NCBI GenBank assembly: GCA_014529385.2
Contig: CM043952.1
Location: 55,652,619-55,716,618, forward strand
Length of the DNA stretch: 64,000 nt
From: Adiantum capillus-veneris
Lineage: Eukaryota; Streptophyta; Polypodiopsida; Polypodiales; Pteridaceae
Direction: 5' to 3'
Part shown: one piece after another, positions 1 through 9,604 of the stretch
Numbering within the stretch: the stretch's first letter is position 1
Layout: each line of letters begins with the position of its first letter
Notes under the pieces: generated by a model
Databases searched by the model: none
What the model was told of the DNA's origin: nothing
Seen by the model: only the letters and a program-made list of their open reading frames with translations
Position numbers and translations under genes: made by a program

Positions 1-1187
1 AAATGCATACCATGTTGCTCTACATGATCACCCATGGTTACCCACAAACTCTCACCCTCGCAGATTCGCGTCGGGTTCACCAAAAACATGTCGAGAAGTT
101 TGCAGTCTTGCCAAGAAAGCACCGGGATTTTCATTGTAAGAGTCTGTGAGAGAACTCCAAAAACTAATTGAAAGAGTTTTACCATAAATTCCATGAAGTC
201 TACAGTTTGTAAGAAAGATAAATCAAAGAAGCCCCACTCTTTCTCTCTTGCACTTACACACACAAAGAAAGAACACAAAAGAGAATATCAAAACAACACA
301 AAGATGAAAACATCAAGACTATGGTTGTATCGTATCATGGGTAATATGAAAGGGTTAATAGATCACTTAATGGCGTTCAATCTTTGCCGACCAAATAAGC
401 TACAAGTTGTCCTTCAGAATTGTAATTTTGTGCTTACCATATGTATATGTTTTGTCTAGTGATTGGGATTAACTATGTGTACAAATCCTCTTGGTTCATA
501 GCAAGATAACTACACTTATGTCAAAAGAAAAGTTATAGTCTATAAGGGGTAGTATGATAGGATCCGATGAAAGAATTATTTCGGTGAGCCTTTCTAGGCC
601 AAAGAGAAACACTTTACGTTGTTGAAAGTGTATTTTACGGCTAATCCATATGTTAATTGCAATAGATCGCACAGAGTGAAAGCGATAGAAATTCACATCA
701 TGGGGATTATTCATCTAGATAACTCTAGTATGTGCAAAATGTAGATATGAGAGGAGTGAAGAGAAGAGAAGTTTCCCTCCCAATACCTATTCTTGCCCGT
801 AGCCAATAAGGATATTGCGAGGAGAGATGTACATGTAGCAAGGAGAACCTAGAATTTATAGGGAGAATGACTTTCTAAGAGTGAGAGAGATAGATTTGGT
901 TAGGGAGGCAGATGAAATTAGAGATGTATGTTGAATTAGAGATGAGAAAGAAAACAACAAGAAACTAAAAAAATATCAAAGTAAAACACATTTTACTTGA
1001 CAAACTCTTCGGGCGTTATTCATCATTATAATGGAGAGAGAAGAAAAGGAAAGACTTCAAAGTTTGATTGATGCACCAAGTTCAAGACCTTCTTTGATTA
1101 GAGTTGATCTTCCAAGGATAGCTTACAAGAATGGCTAGTCTTCCTCTAGGAGCAAGTGTAGGCTTAGGCTTATGTTAATGGCTAAGT
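1..1187. other. Unclassified intergenic sequence
   Basis: AT-rich stretch with no recognisable protein domain, RNA gene or transposon terminus. The longest open frames (88 and 72 residues) have low-complexity composition and resemble no family I know. It is probably decayed repeat, but nothing in the sequence proves this. Confidence 0.5.
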
Positions 1188-1189
1188 AG

Positions 1190-1353
1190 TTGTAATTAAG
1201 GGTAGTTGCTTTTTCAACCTCGGAGTATGTTATGGATAAGGGATATGTACATTTATTACTCAAGTGGTCATTTGTGCCAGTCGATCAATGTGTATTCATT
1301 TTGAGCATTGAAGAATCTATAAATAATACACGTGCAAGAGGGAGGTCCCCTTT
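1190..1353 (+). promoter_or_regulatory. LTR-like promoter segment, copy 1 (TATA at 1318-1325)
   Basis: About 160 bp beginning TTGTAATTAAGGGTAG and containing TATAAATA at 1318-1325. It is repeated with few differences at 1704-1857. A TATA box in a duplicated, non-coding segment next to Copia sequence suggests an LTR U3/R fragment, perhaps of the Copia whose gag lies at 5968. No LTR termini or primer site could be assigned, so the LTR reading is inference. Confidence 0.45.
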
Positions 1354-1703
1354 TATAGGTGAAAGAAACCCTCAAGGGTTTATGCAAGAAGAGAAGAGCC
1401 AGTGTGAATAGAAACTGGCAAAGTTTGAAATGAGTTGTCCCTGCATGACGTGGGCAGACTAGGATCCACCATTTTGATCATATCTCCTCAACAGTGGCTC
1501 CAAATAAAGAAATAAAAATAGGGGCAAAAAATTAGCTCATAAGCTACGACCCCTATTTTATATACTTTTTCCAATTCATATTGGAACCTTGTGTTAAAAA
1601 ATCATCAAAATAGGAAGCAGTTGGTTTTTAGTTACTCATTGTGCTATGCAGGCATGTACCTAGCGTCTTATACCTCGCTCTCGACTCCACCACTTATGTA
1701 CCT

Positions 1704-1857
1704 TGTAATTAAGGGTAGTTGCTTTTTCAACCTCGGAGTATGTTATGGATAAGGGATATGTACACTTATTACTCAAGTGGTCATTTGTGCCAGTCGGCCA
1801 ATGTGTATTCATTTTGAGCATGGAAGAATCTATAAATAATACACGTGCAAGAGGGAA
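1704..1857 (+). promoter_or_regulatory. LTR-like promoter segment, copy 2 (TATA at 1831-1838)
   Basis: Second copy of the 1190-1353 segment, with TATAAATA at 1831-1838. The two copies diverge sharply after the motif GTGCAAGAGGG. This copy is followed about 140 bp downstream by a long CT tract, the arrangement seen in three other LTR families in this window. It was probably part of the LTR or leader later split by the insertion at 2103. Confidence 0.45.
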
Positions 1858-1973
1858 ATGCTCACTCTCTTGCATAGGGGGAGATTGCACCCAATGTTTG
1901 TGTCTTCTTCTCTCTTCTCCTCTCTTCTCTCTTGCCGTGCCGATGTAGCACTCCGCTCTACGAGGTGCATTTG

Positions 1974-1975
<2 letters not shown>

Positions 1976-2051
<76 letters not shown>
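1976..2051. repeat. (CT)n microsatellite
   Basis: About 38 uninterrupted CT units on the plus strand, downstream of the TATA-bearing segment at 1831. Open frames across it (poly Ser-Leu or poly Arg-Glu) are not genes. Confidence 0.95.
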
Positions 2052-2053
<2 letters not shown>

Positions 2054-2102
2054 TCGTGTTTAGCTTGACTATGGAATTTTGCGAGTCCTCAGGCGTGTAG
2101 AT

Positions 2103-2295
2103 TGTTGGGGTTAAGGCCTATGTGCCTTGACCGGTCGCCCAGGTCATGGGCACCCGCCCACTGTTACCCTATACTTATAGTGAGTATACTGTATAGGGGG
2201 AGCTGCCACTTCACAGTCTCCCCACCCATATCTGGTGTGTGTGTCTCCTTCTCTCTCTCTCACTCTCCGTCTGTGGTGCTCCCCGATCCCCTTCA
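2103..2295 (+). repeat. 5' LTR of short Copia
   Basis: 193 bp starting TGTTGGGGTTAAGG and ending CCTTCA, matching 5425-5600. It holds about 17 bp (AGGTCATGGGCACCCG region) absent from the 3' LTR. CTCTCTCTCTCAC lies near the 3' end. It is unusually short for a plant Copia LTR. Confidence 0.92.
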
Positions 2296-2297
2296 AT

Positions 2298-2309
2298 TGG
2301 TATCAGAGC
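2298..2309 (+). promoter_or_regulatory. Primer binding site (initiator-Met type)
   Basis: TGGTATCAGAGC, two bases after the 5' LTR. This is the standard Copia minus-strand primer site complementary to the 3' end of initiator tRNA-Met. Confidence 0.93.
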
Positions 2310-3664
2310 GTAGGTGCGGAGGGAGCGCGTGTGTGCACAGTCATGACGACAGCGGAGAGCCAGTTTCATTCCCGAAATCACGTCCGCGCGTGCACTTTCA
2401 AGAGTGCAAACAGGGTTTCGACTTCGGCATCGGAAAATTCAGCTTTCCGAGAGCGTTTCCAGTAGGCGTCCTGGTGTTTTACCCCCCTTTCGAAGTCATT
2501 CGAGCCATCAAAAACTTCATTCGAGCTATGATTGAGAAGCTGCATTTTTCAGCCCTCTTTTGACAGTTTATGCTGCGTTTTTGGGTCGAAACGGAGGTTT
2601 TTGGCATAGCTTTCACACCCGGACTCGGATACATGTGATCCAGGAGTCTACCTTGGGGTTTTGGCATGCTCCGGACGCGCTCGTCATATCAGAATTTTAA
2701 AATTCTGAACGCTGAATTTTTTGTAGCAGCAGTTGTTTATTGTGTGTCGAGGATTCCACACATGGTTTGCTCTCAAATGTGAGAGTGATATTTGCTGCAA
2801 GTTTTCTCACAGGTGGGAGGATACGATATATGCCTTATCTGGTTTGATGCTCAGGGAGACTAATGTGATTGCATTTTGAGCTCGGCAATGTATGCCTCGA
2901 GCATGTTTTTTGGCAGTCACAGGTAGAGCAGATATTTGTGTACTAGATTTGCAGGTGTTTGCAATGATGTATGCAAAGTGTGGAGATTGGTGCATGCATT
3001 TGGAGTGCGGTTTGATGCGCTTTGGTTGCTCATGGTTTTGAGCGTGCTATCAGTTTGGTTACTGGTTTTGTGGTTGTTTTACTGACGAAACTCTGGTGAA
3101 ATTTTCCCAGGAGTTTTATGCGCATCATTTATGCGATCTAGGTAGAGATTGTGGGTTGCACTCAGCATTTGCGTGCGGTGTTCTCTGCAGGTGGGAGATT
3201 TGTGCGTGTGTATGTATCGATACCGCACAGTGTGGGCTTGGTGATTAGCTCACGGTTTGACAGGCATACAGTTATCTTGGCACACTCACAGGAGTGAGTA
3301 TTGTGATGTATGCTTGTGTGGCTACAAGCTAGGTAGCCGGATTCGAGCACTAATGGCTTGAGGTTTTTCAGCAGGTTTCAGCTACAGGTTTACAAGTTTA
3401 CAAGCAGGTTTGAGGGCTTATTTGGGCGCTGAATTTTCAGCTATTGTTTCCTCTTTGCAGGTGTCCATGTATGGCTCAGTTGTAGGCTGATCTGGGACAC
3501 GTTTGTAACTTGTTTATGCAGCTGTTTAAGAGCTGAATTTTGGGGCTGTTTTGGGGCTGATTTACAGCCATATTTGCAAACTTTTGTTGATGCGATTCGA
3601 GCCAGTTTAGGGCTGATTTGGTTGACATTTGCTACACATTGTTGGTTGCTCTTTTGCGAGCATT
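2310..3664 (+). other. Long untranslated leader of the short Copia
   Basis: 1.35 kb between primer site and gag start with no sustained open frame. It is rich in G and T on the plus strand, with recurring GCTGATTT/GCTGAATTTT and GTTTGCAGGTG-like motifs. Such a long leader is unusual for a 3.5-kb element. It may hold packaging signals or spliced segments, but nothing specific is identifiable. Confidence 0.6.
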
Positions 3665-4102
3665 ATGGTTGATTTTTCATTTGACTTCCAGCGTTATGGT
3701 CTGACACAGTTTGATGGTGCAGATTTTGTTGCTTGGAAGGAGCATATGCTTGTTGCATTGACGGATTTGGGGCAGGATAAACCCTTGCGTGGTTTATCGG
3801 CGAAGCCCAAGTCTATGCGTGATGATGATTGGCAGGATCTTGATGAGTTAGCCATGTCTACGATTCGTTTGCATCTGGTTGAGTCTGTTGACTGGCAGGT
3901 CTCGAGGGAGACTACGACTCATGCTTTATGGCAGAGTTTACATGCTATGTACGCGACATCCATGTCTACAGGGAAGTCTAGTCCCACTTCTATGTCCATG
4001 GGAGAGATTGATCCCACACGCAAGTCTCGAAGGCATAGAGACTTGACATGTTGGCATTGTGGACATAGAGGGCACATTAGGTGTCGATGTTTCAGCGTTT
4101 GA
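3665..4102 (+). CDS. Copia gag-like protein with CCHC zinc knuckle
   Basis: A capsid-type protein of about 145 residues from ATG 3665 (MVDFSFDFQRYGL). The first half matches the Copia gag (UBN2/DUF4219-like) pattern: a FDGxxFxxWKxxM motif followed by a helix-rich stretch containing a WQSL-type motif. The C-terminus has a zinc knuckle, CWHCGHRGHIRCRC (CX2CX4HX4C), which would bind RNA during packaging. It is shorter than autonomous Copia gag (about 250 residues or more) because the middle of the capsid domain is missing. Its 3' end overlaps the next frame by about 20 bases in the -1 direction. The upstream in-frame ATG at 3629 is also possible, but 3665 fits where the family homology begins. 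Confidence 0.75.
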   Translation: MVDFSFDFQRYGLTQFDGADFVAWKEHMLVALTDLGQDKPLRGLSAKPKSMRDDDWQDLDELAMSTIRLHLVESVDWQVSRETTTHALWQSLHAMYATSMSTGKSSPTSMSMGEIDPTRKSRRHRDLTCWHCGHRGHIRCRCFSV

Positions 4103-5349
4103 GACACCGGAGGCGACAGATGCGTGATGCAAATTTGGGCATGATAGATGCTAGTGAGATCAGTACGGTGGTTACTGAGTATGCTTGTGACGACGATGTC
4201 ACATTTACATCTAGCTTGTCTTCAGACGATCTTATGTCTATGGATTACATATCGGATTGCACATTGTCTTCACATTGGTTACTAGATTCAGATGCTACTT
4301 TCCATGTCACGTCGCATCGTGAGTGGTTTAGCACGTTTTCTAGTGGGAGACTTGGTTGTGTGCACATGGCTGATGGTGTTGTGTATGACATTGAGGGTGC
4401 AGGAGATGTATGTTTGTCCTTGCCCAGCGGTATGAGATTTACCCTGCGTCATGTGCGTTATGTGCCAGATCTGAGACGGGATTTGATCTCAGTGAGACAG
4501 TTACGGGATAGTGGATGTCAGATTTCGCTACGAGAGCGAGATTTTGTGATGCATTTGGGTTCGCTAGTGATTGCGAGAGGTGCCAGGAGTGGTACAGGTT
4601 ACCCATTGCATGTGGATCACGGGAGAGACGGTGTTGTCTCTGTGATCATGAAGCCAGGTAGAGAGCGAGAGAGCAGGCGAGTCTCTTTTGCTTGTGGGTT
4701 GCAGGATGCTTTGCAGGGAGTGCAGAGCAGTGACCTTGTTGTGCAGGTTGCGTCTACGGATGCACAGGTAGAGCGGGACAGCTCTAGTGAGTCACAGCAG
4801 GATGAGTCATCAGAGGTGATGACAGAGATGACTCGCATGGATGCTGAGATGTCGACTATTGTGGAGTCATTTCTTGATATGCTTATGACAGAGCTTGATG
4901 CAGATTCAGGACAAATGGATACTCTTGGTACACATGTGATATGTGGTGGGCACGAGGAGTCACTCCAGAGCTCGGAGTCAGAGTGCCATGGTCTCTATGA
5001 TAGGGGACAGGATTGCCATGACTTGAGTTCTGAGTTGGAGGTGGCAAAGGTTGCCAGGGTTGCATCAACGTTCGGTGTCCTTATGTACGAGATGCTGATC
5101 TCGAGGCCCGACATAGCAGCTGCAGTGGGAGCATTTGCAGCAGGGTTGATTAGTTGTTCGATGACTGATCTCGGCATAGAGCATAGGGGAGGTTTGCAGG
5201 TATTGGACCGATACTTGCAGGAGTGCATGAGCTCTTGTAGACTATTTGCAGAGCTTGGAGCTAGCTCTGTGTGGCTTCCGCAGCAGGATGTTTGTCTATC
5301 AGTAGAGCCGGATGCACTAGCTCATCGAGAGTCAGTGGGCATAGGTTGA
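4081..5349 (+). CDS. Protease-like ORF fused to an acidic linker and an RT C-terminal remnant
   Basis: An open frame of about 420 codons following gag in the -1 frame. Near residue 60 it has the Copia aspartic-protease signature in altered form (LLDSDATFHVT; usual DSGA/T), so the catalytic Gly is replaced. A segment like the pre-integrase N-terminus follows (LRHVRYVPDLRRDLISVRQL). About 150 residues rich in Ser, Glu and Asp come next. The end (LMYEMLISRPDIAAAVGAFA) resembles the conserved segment just after Copia RT. Integrase and the RT catalytic core are absent. The frame is free of stops across the deletion joint, which could mean retained use or youth. No ATG is obvious at the start; expression may need frameshifting from gag. 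Confidence 0.7.
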   Translation: MSMFQRLRHRRRQMRDANLGMIDASEISTVVTEYACDDDVTFTSSLSSDDLMSMDYISDCTLSSHWLLDSDATFHVTSHREWFSTFSSGRLGCVHMADGVVYDIEGAGDVCLSLPSGMRFTLRHVRYVPDLRRDLISVRQLRDSGCQISLRERDFVMHLGSLVIARGARSGTGYPLHVDHGRDGVVSVIMKPGRERESRRVSFACGLQDALQGVQSSDLVVQVASTDAQVERDSSSESQQDESSEVMTEMTRMDAEMSTIVESFLDMLMTELDADSGQMDTLGTHVICGGHEESLQSSESECHGLYDRGQDCHDLSSELEVAKVARVASTFGVLMYEMLISRPDIAAAVGAFAAGLISCSMTDLGIEHRGGLQVLDRYLQECMSSCRLFAELGASSVWLPQQDVCLSVEPDALAHRESVGIG

Positions 5350-5411
5350 GAGAATCTCTCACCTTCTATTAGTTGTACATTAGTAGATCTTGCTTAAAGA
5401 CACATTGGCCT

Positions 5412-5424
5412 TTAAGTGGGAGGT
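5412..5424 (+). promoter_or_regulatory. Polypurine tract of short Copia
   Basis: TTAAGTGGGAGGT immediately before the 3' LTR start TGTTGGGG, in the place and form of a Copia plus-strand primer. Confidence 0.8.
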
Positions 5425-5600
5425 TGTTGGGGTTAAGGCCTATGTGCCTTGACCGGTTGCCCGCCCACTGTTACCCTATACTTATAGTGAGTATACTGTA
5501 TAGGGGGAGCTGCCACTTCACAGTCTCCCCACCCACATCGTGTGTGTGTCTCCTTCTCTCTCTCTCACTCTCCGTCTGTGGTGCTCCCCGATCCCCTTCA
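5425..5600 (+). repeat. 3' LTR of short Copia
   Basis: 176 bp, TGTTGGGG to CCTTCA, followed directly by the target duplication TAGAT. It differs from the 5' LTR by the 17-bp deletion and a few point changes. Confidence 0.92.
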
Positions 5601-5605
5601 TAGAT

Positions 5606-7217
5606 TTGTTTTTTTACGACTTGTAGCGTATTATTTTGATATTTTGTAGGGCCCTCTGCACATCCGTTTGTAGTACTTTCTAATGGTTGGCAATCACTTG
5701 ACAATTTCTTTGAGCAGTATATGCCGATTTATGCTCAAAGAACACTCTTGATATTTTATGTGTTGATTTTGTCTTGATTTGGGTGGAAATTTTGCTCCCA
5801 TACAAAGAAGACTCTATCATAGTTTTCTCACAAGTCTTCTAGTTTCTTACCACACTTGTTTGCATTGACATTGTAGTGATTTTGCTTAGTTTCTGATTAA
5901 AATTTTGATATTTGAATAGAGAAGACTCTGCCAAAATTTTTGTAGACATAGATTTCTATTCGCACTCTTGGATGATGATAAAGAAGATTATTATATTAAG
6001 AAATTTGATGACACAAACTTCACAATATGGAAGCAGTATATGCTTGATGTCTTGGTCAATAATGGCCTTGAAACACCATTGAAAGAGCATAAAGAGGGTG
6101 TTTACACTGATGATGGGTGGAAGGAGATTGATACTTGTGCTATGGCAACCATTGATCTACACCTTGGTGAGTCCATTTTCTTTACCATTATGGACAATAC
6201 TATTGCAAATAAATTATGGGAGTCATTATGCTCATCTTGGGATGGTAAGAGTACATTGAGCAAAGTTTTTCTCATGAAGAAGCTCATGCAGTTGAACATG
6301 AATGAAGGTAGCAGTGTCAATTTGAATTTGAATGAGTTCAATAGTGTTTTCACACAGTCGACTTTCAAAGGGCTGAATTTTGATGAGATGAAATGAAAAA
6401 CACTTTCTTGCTATGCTCTTTTCTACCTTGTGGGTTACGTTCAACACTGCCAAAAGTAACTATGTCCCTCAATGCTAGCTTGTTTTTAGTGATTTTACTA
6501 GTGCTTTGATCATGGAAGATATTTAATGTTAGTCTCTTGACACTAGTGGGCATGGTGATGCATATATGGCTAGGGTAAGTATCCAAGAAAACCATCAATG
6601 GCAAAGAGGTCATAGTCGCATTTGTGATTGTTCTCAGGATTTCAAGAATACGCAAAGGGAAAGTTGTGGACATGACACGAGGAGCATCGAATGCTACACT
6701 TGTCACAAGAAAGGACACATTATGAAAGATTGTAATTTATTTCCAAGAGAAAAGGTAAATCCATTGTTTTTAAGTCCTGCACCTCCTAAAAGCATTGTGA
6801 AGATGGAGGAGTTCAATGTTTTTGAGTCTCCAAATGTTGATGTTGTTGAGTCTCCAAATATTGAGCCGTCATATGTACTAGTCTCCACTTTTGATTTGAT
6901 TCCAGAGGCATTGCTAGCTCTTGATAAATGCTATGTGCAAATTTGGATTATTGACTCATGTGTTAGTTTTCATGTTACTCCTCATAAGGAGTGGTTCTCC
7001 ATTTATGCTTATACACATGGTTTGATTAAGCTAGGTGATTCTCATCATTTTGAGACTTGTGGCATTGGAGATGTGAATTTGTGTATGTGTAATAGTACTG
7101 AGTTCATGCTTTGAGGTGGTAAACATGTGCCAAAGCTAAGTAAGAGGTTGGTCTCCATAGGATAGCTTGATGATTTGGGCTATACTATAGGCTTTGGCAA
7201 TGGTTCCTTCATCAAGT
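5606..7217 (+). pseudogene. Copia 5' half: gag, zinc knuckle, protease (broken)
   Basis: Remnant of a different, autonomous-type Copia. A gag segment (5968-6396) has the pattern KKFDDTNFTIWKQYM, then LWESLCSSWDGKS and VFLMKKLMQLNM typical of plant Copia capsid. It is frameshifted near 6390 and resumes at 6566 with a zinc knuckle (CYTCHKKGHIMKDC). A protease motif follows (WIIDSCVSFHVTPHKEWF; DSC replaces the usual DSG), then a pre-integrase-like segment that stops near 7113. The element ends at about 7200-7217 against a minus-strand Copia piece. No primer site or LTR terminus is visible upstream; its 5' region was split by the element at 2103. Confidence 0.8.
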
Positions 7218-8562
7218 TTGTTTGTGTTTCTTTGGGAACATGAATATAAGCAATACATCCAAAGGTTCGAAAATGAGATACAGAAGGAATGTTACATGTC
7301 CATGCTGTGATGGGTATCCTACCAAAGGGTGCAGTAGTAGGAAGATGATTCTGAATAAATATTGCTGTCAAAGTAGCTTCAGCCCAGAAAACACGAGATA
7401 AGACAAAATGAATCAGCATACATCTTACATCATTGAGAATAGTGTGATTCTTTCGTTCAGCAACCCCGTTCTGTTGAGGCGAATATGGAATAGTGTGTCA
7501 TGATGAATTCCACTGTCAGCACAGTAAATCACAAACTCTCGAGAAACATATTCGCCTCCATTGTCACTACGAAGCTTCTTAAGGCGACGACCAGTTTGAA
7601 GTTCCACAGCCTTGTGGAATTATTTGAAAACAGATAAGGCTTCAGATTTTTGTCTAAGTAGAAATACAGTCGTATACCTTGAGAAATCATCAATGAAAGT
7701 AATGAAGTAGCGATATTGTGATCTCGAAGAAGGTAGAGGTCCACATATATCAGTATGAACAAGATCCAATATGTCATGAGAATGAGTTGTATTTGAAAGA
7801 GGAAAGGGTTTACGATTGTGTTTTCCAAGAGCACAAAATTCACAAATTCCCATATGGGGATGGGCTTTAAGATCCATGCCATGAACAAGATCACAACGTT
7901 GAAGATCAAGGAGTTTTGGAAAATCAGTATGAACAAAACGGTGTTGCCATACTTTGCAATCATGATCACCTGGAGCAGTGACAAAATTTGCTACAGCATC
8001 GTTGAGAGAGAGTTCAAACAAATTACCGTTTCGAGGAGCAGTGGCTATAGTCTATCCATCTTTCTCAATCCGGCATTTGGTATGATCAAATCCAACAAAC
8101 AGACCAAGATCAACAAGTCTAGCAACTGAAAGAAGATTACGTTGAAGATGTGGTACATGTAATACTCCTTGCAAAATTCGAGTGAAAGAAGATAAGGTAC
8201 CAAGATATAAGTCTCCAATACCCTTTACTTGACAAGTAGTATAATCAACAAGATAAACAACACATTGAACTGGTAGTGGATGATAGTTATGGAGCCACTT
8301 AGACTGATATGTCATATTTCCTGTAGCACCAGAATCGACAATAAAAAGTGATCCATCACGTACATAAAGTATTATGTCTGGAGCAACTGAACATAGGACG
8401 CAGCTTGTTTCTGGTACAATGTTGTTTCGATGTTCAGTAGCATATGCTCTATTATGGTCTGTGTCAAATCGACGCTTATAACACATATGAGTGGGATGAT
8501 CAGATCATCCACAATATTCACAAGAAGAAGCGCTCCCAAAGACTGATTCATATTGAGGACAA
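7218..8562 (-). pseudogene. Copia gag-tail, protease, pre-integrase and integrase (minus strand, broken)
   Basis: Reading from 8562 downward: a CCHC knuckle interrupted by one stop (Trp codon to TGA near 8505), then protease (FIVDSGATGNMT, intact DSGAT), a pre-integrase zinc region (VWQHRFVHTD ... CEFCALGK), and an integrase core with DICGP, FIDDFSRYT and [11 protein letters not shown]. The integrase C-terminal part reads HFRTFGCIAYIHVPKE. Frameshifts lie near 8050, 7615 and 7425. RT and RNase H are missing because the piece ends at 7218 against the plus-strand Copia. The 8567 end is cut by the giant element. The protease and integrase motifs show it came from a once-autonomous element. Confidence 0.85.
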
Positions 8563-8567
8563 GATAC

Positions 8568-9196
8568 TGTTGGACGGATACGTCGCGACGGACGTCAGCA
8601 CAGCGAGAACTCACCTAACATGTAATGTCAGCTAAGGACGAAGCTCGACCCGCAGGCGCGTGGAAGCAAGTATAAGGTGTCAACCTACACTCTACCGACT
8701 CCTAACTAATTCCTACAGGGGTCTCTACCAATTGTCTAAGTCACAGCCTTCAAGAGTGCACAAGAGGGAACTTCCTATGACGCTTTCTAGAGTCGAACAT
8801 CCATCAAACAATCTTGAAACACCATAGAACTTGAAGGGGACCCTACTAATACCAATAAGTTGCTCTCCCTAAGGTCTATGAACCAAAATCACGACCCAAA
8901 ACACCTGGTGCAGAAACACGTAGGATGTATGGCCGAAATCTGCAGGTCTTCATTTCCAAAATCTAAAGTGCCTAATGTGTAGTTCTACTCAATGTGAACA
9001 CGTGGATATGCTGCAATGAAAAATCGGATAACGTATGCTCACCCAAACACCCAATGAAGCGCGTAGAAGGAGCTCGCAAAACCGGATCGTACGCGCGCAA
9101 TGTAGATATCGACGCGTAGCTCTCGTCGGGAGCAACACGCTGCACTCCTCCGCACTCGATTCCGACCACCACCGGAGCACACATAGCGTCAAGATG

Positions 9197-9268
<72 letters not shown>

Positions 9269-9553
9269 ACAGTACGCTCACTCACAGACTTCAAAACTTT
9301 TTTTTTAAATGACAAAAGGTTTTTCATTAAGGTCAAAAAGTGGTATATATACCTTACAATTTCTCAAACCCTAAAGTTCCAAAATCAACCATCTACTCAA
9401 TCTAACTATCAAAACTAGGATACAATCTGGAAACTTCTGTAAGTCCCAATAATTACAAGGTGAAAAATCAGGTTTTCCTCAATGAATGAATAATTACAAA
9501 AAATAATAGTCCTCCGAGTAGTTACTGCCGTGGGGTGTGTCCAGCTTCTAACA
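8568..9553 (-). repeat. 3' LTR of giant element
   Basis: 986 bp matching 26946-27884. A TATATATA promoter core lies at 9344-9351, and a GA tract in the transcribed sense (CT on plus) at 9200-9264. It contains about 60 bp (8871-8930) that the 5' LTR lacks, ending in ACACGTAGGATGTA, which resembles half of the element's palindrome. Confidence 0.9.
9200..9264. repeat. (CT)n microsatellite in the giant 3' LTR
   Basis: About 32 CT units. The same position of the 5' LTR holds a longer tract, so the tract was present at insertion and has since changed length. Confidence 0.95.
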
Positions 9554-9565
9554 CTCCCCCCTTCC
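9554..9565 (-). promoter_or_regulatory. Polypurine tract of giant element
   Basis: On the minus strand, GGAAGGGGGGAG directly precedes the LTR start TGTTAG, as expected for the plus-strand DNA primer. Confidence 0.85.
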
Positions 9566-9604
9566 TTGCTCATGTCTTCCCTGACATGGCCTTGATCTGC
9601 TGCT

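Larger units (their letters stand above)
2103..5600 (+). mobile_element. Short non-autonomous Copia LTR retrotransposon
   Basis: A 3.5-kb element with short LTRs (193 and 176 bp) flanked by a perfect 5-bp target duplication TAGAT (2098-2102 and 5601-5605). The primer site TGGTATCAGAGC (2298-2309) matches the initiator-Met type used by plant Copia elements. It encodes gag and a protease-like region but lacks integrase and most of RT, so movement would need enzymes from another element. The LTRs differ by a 17-bp indel and a few substitutions, implying a moderately recent insertion. It landed just downstream of the CT tract, inside what was probably the 5' region of the Copia at 5968. Confidence 0.92.
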
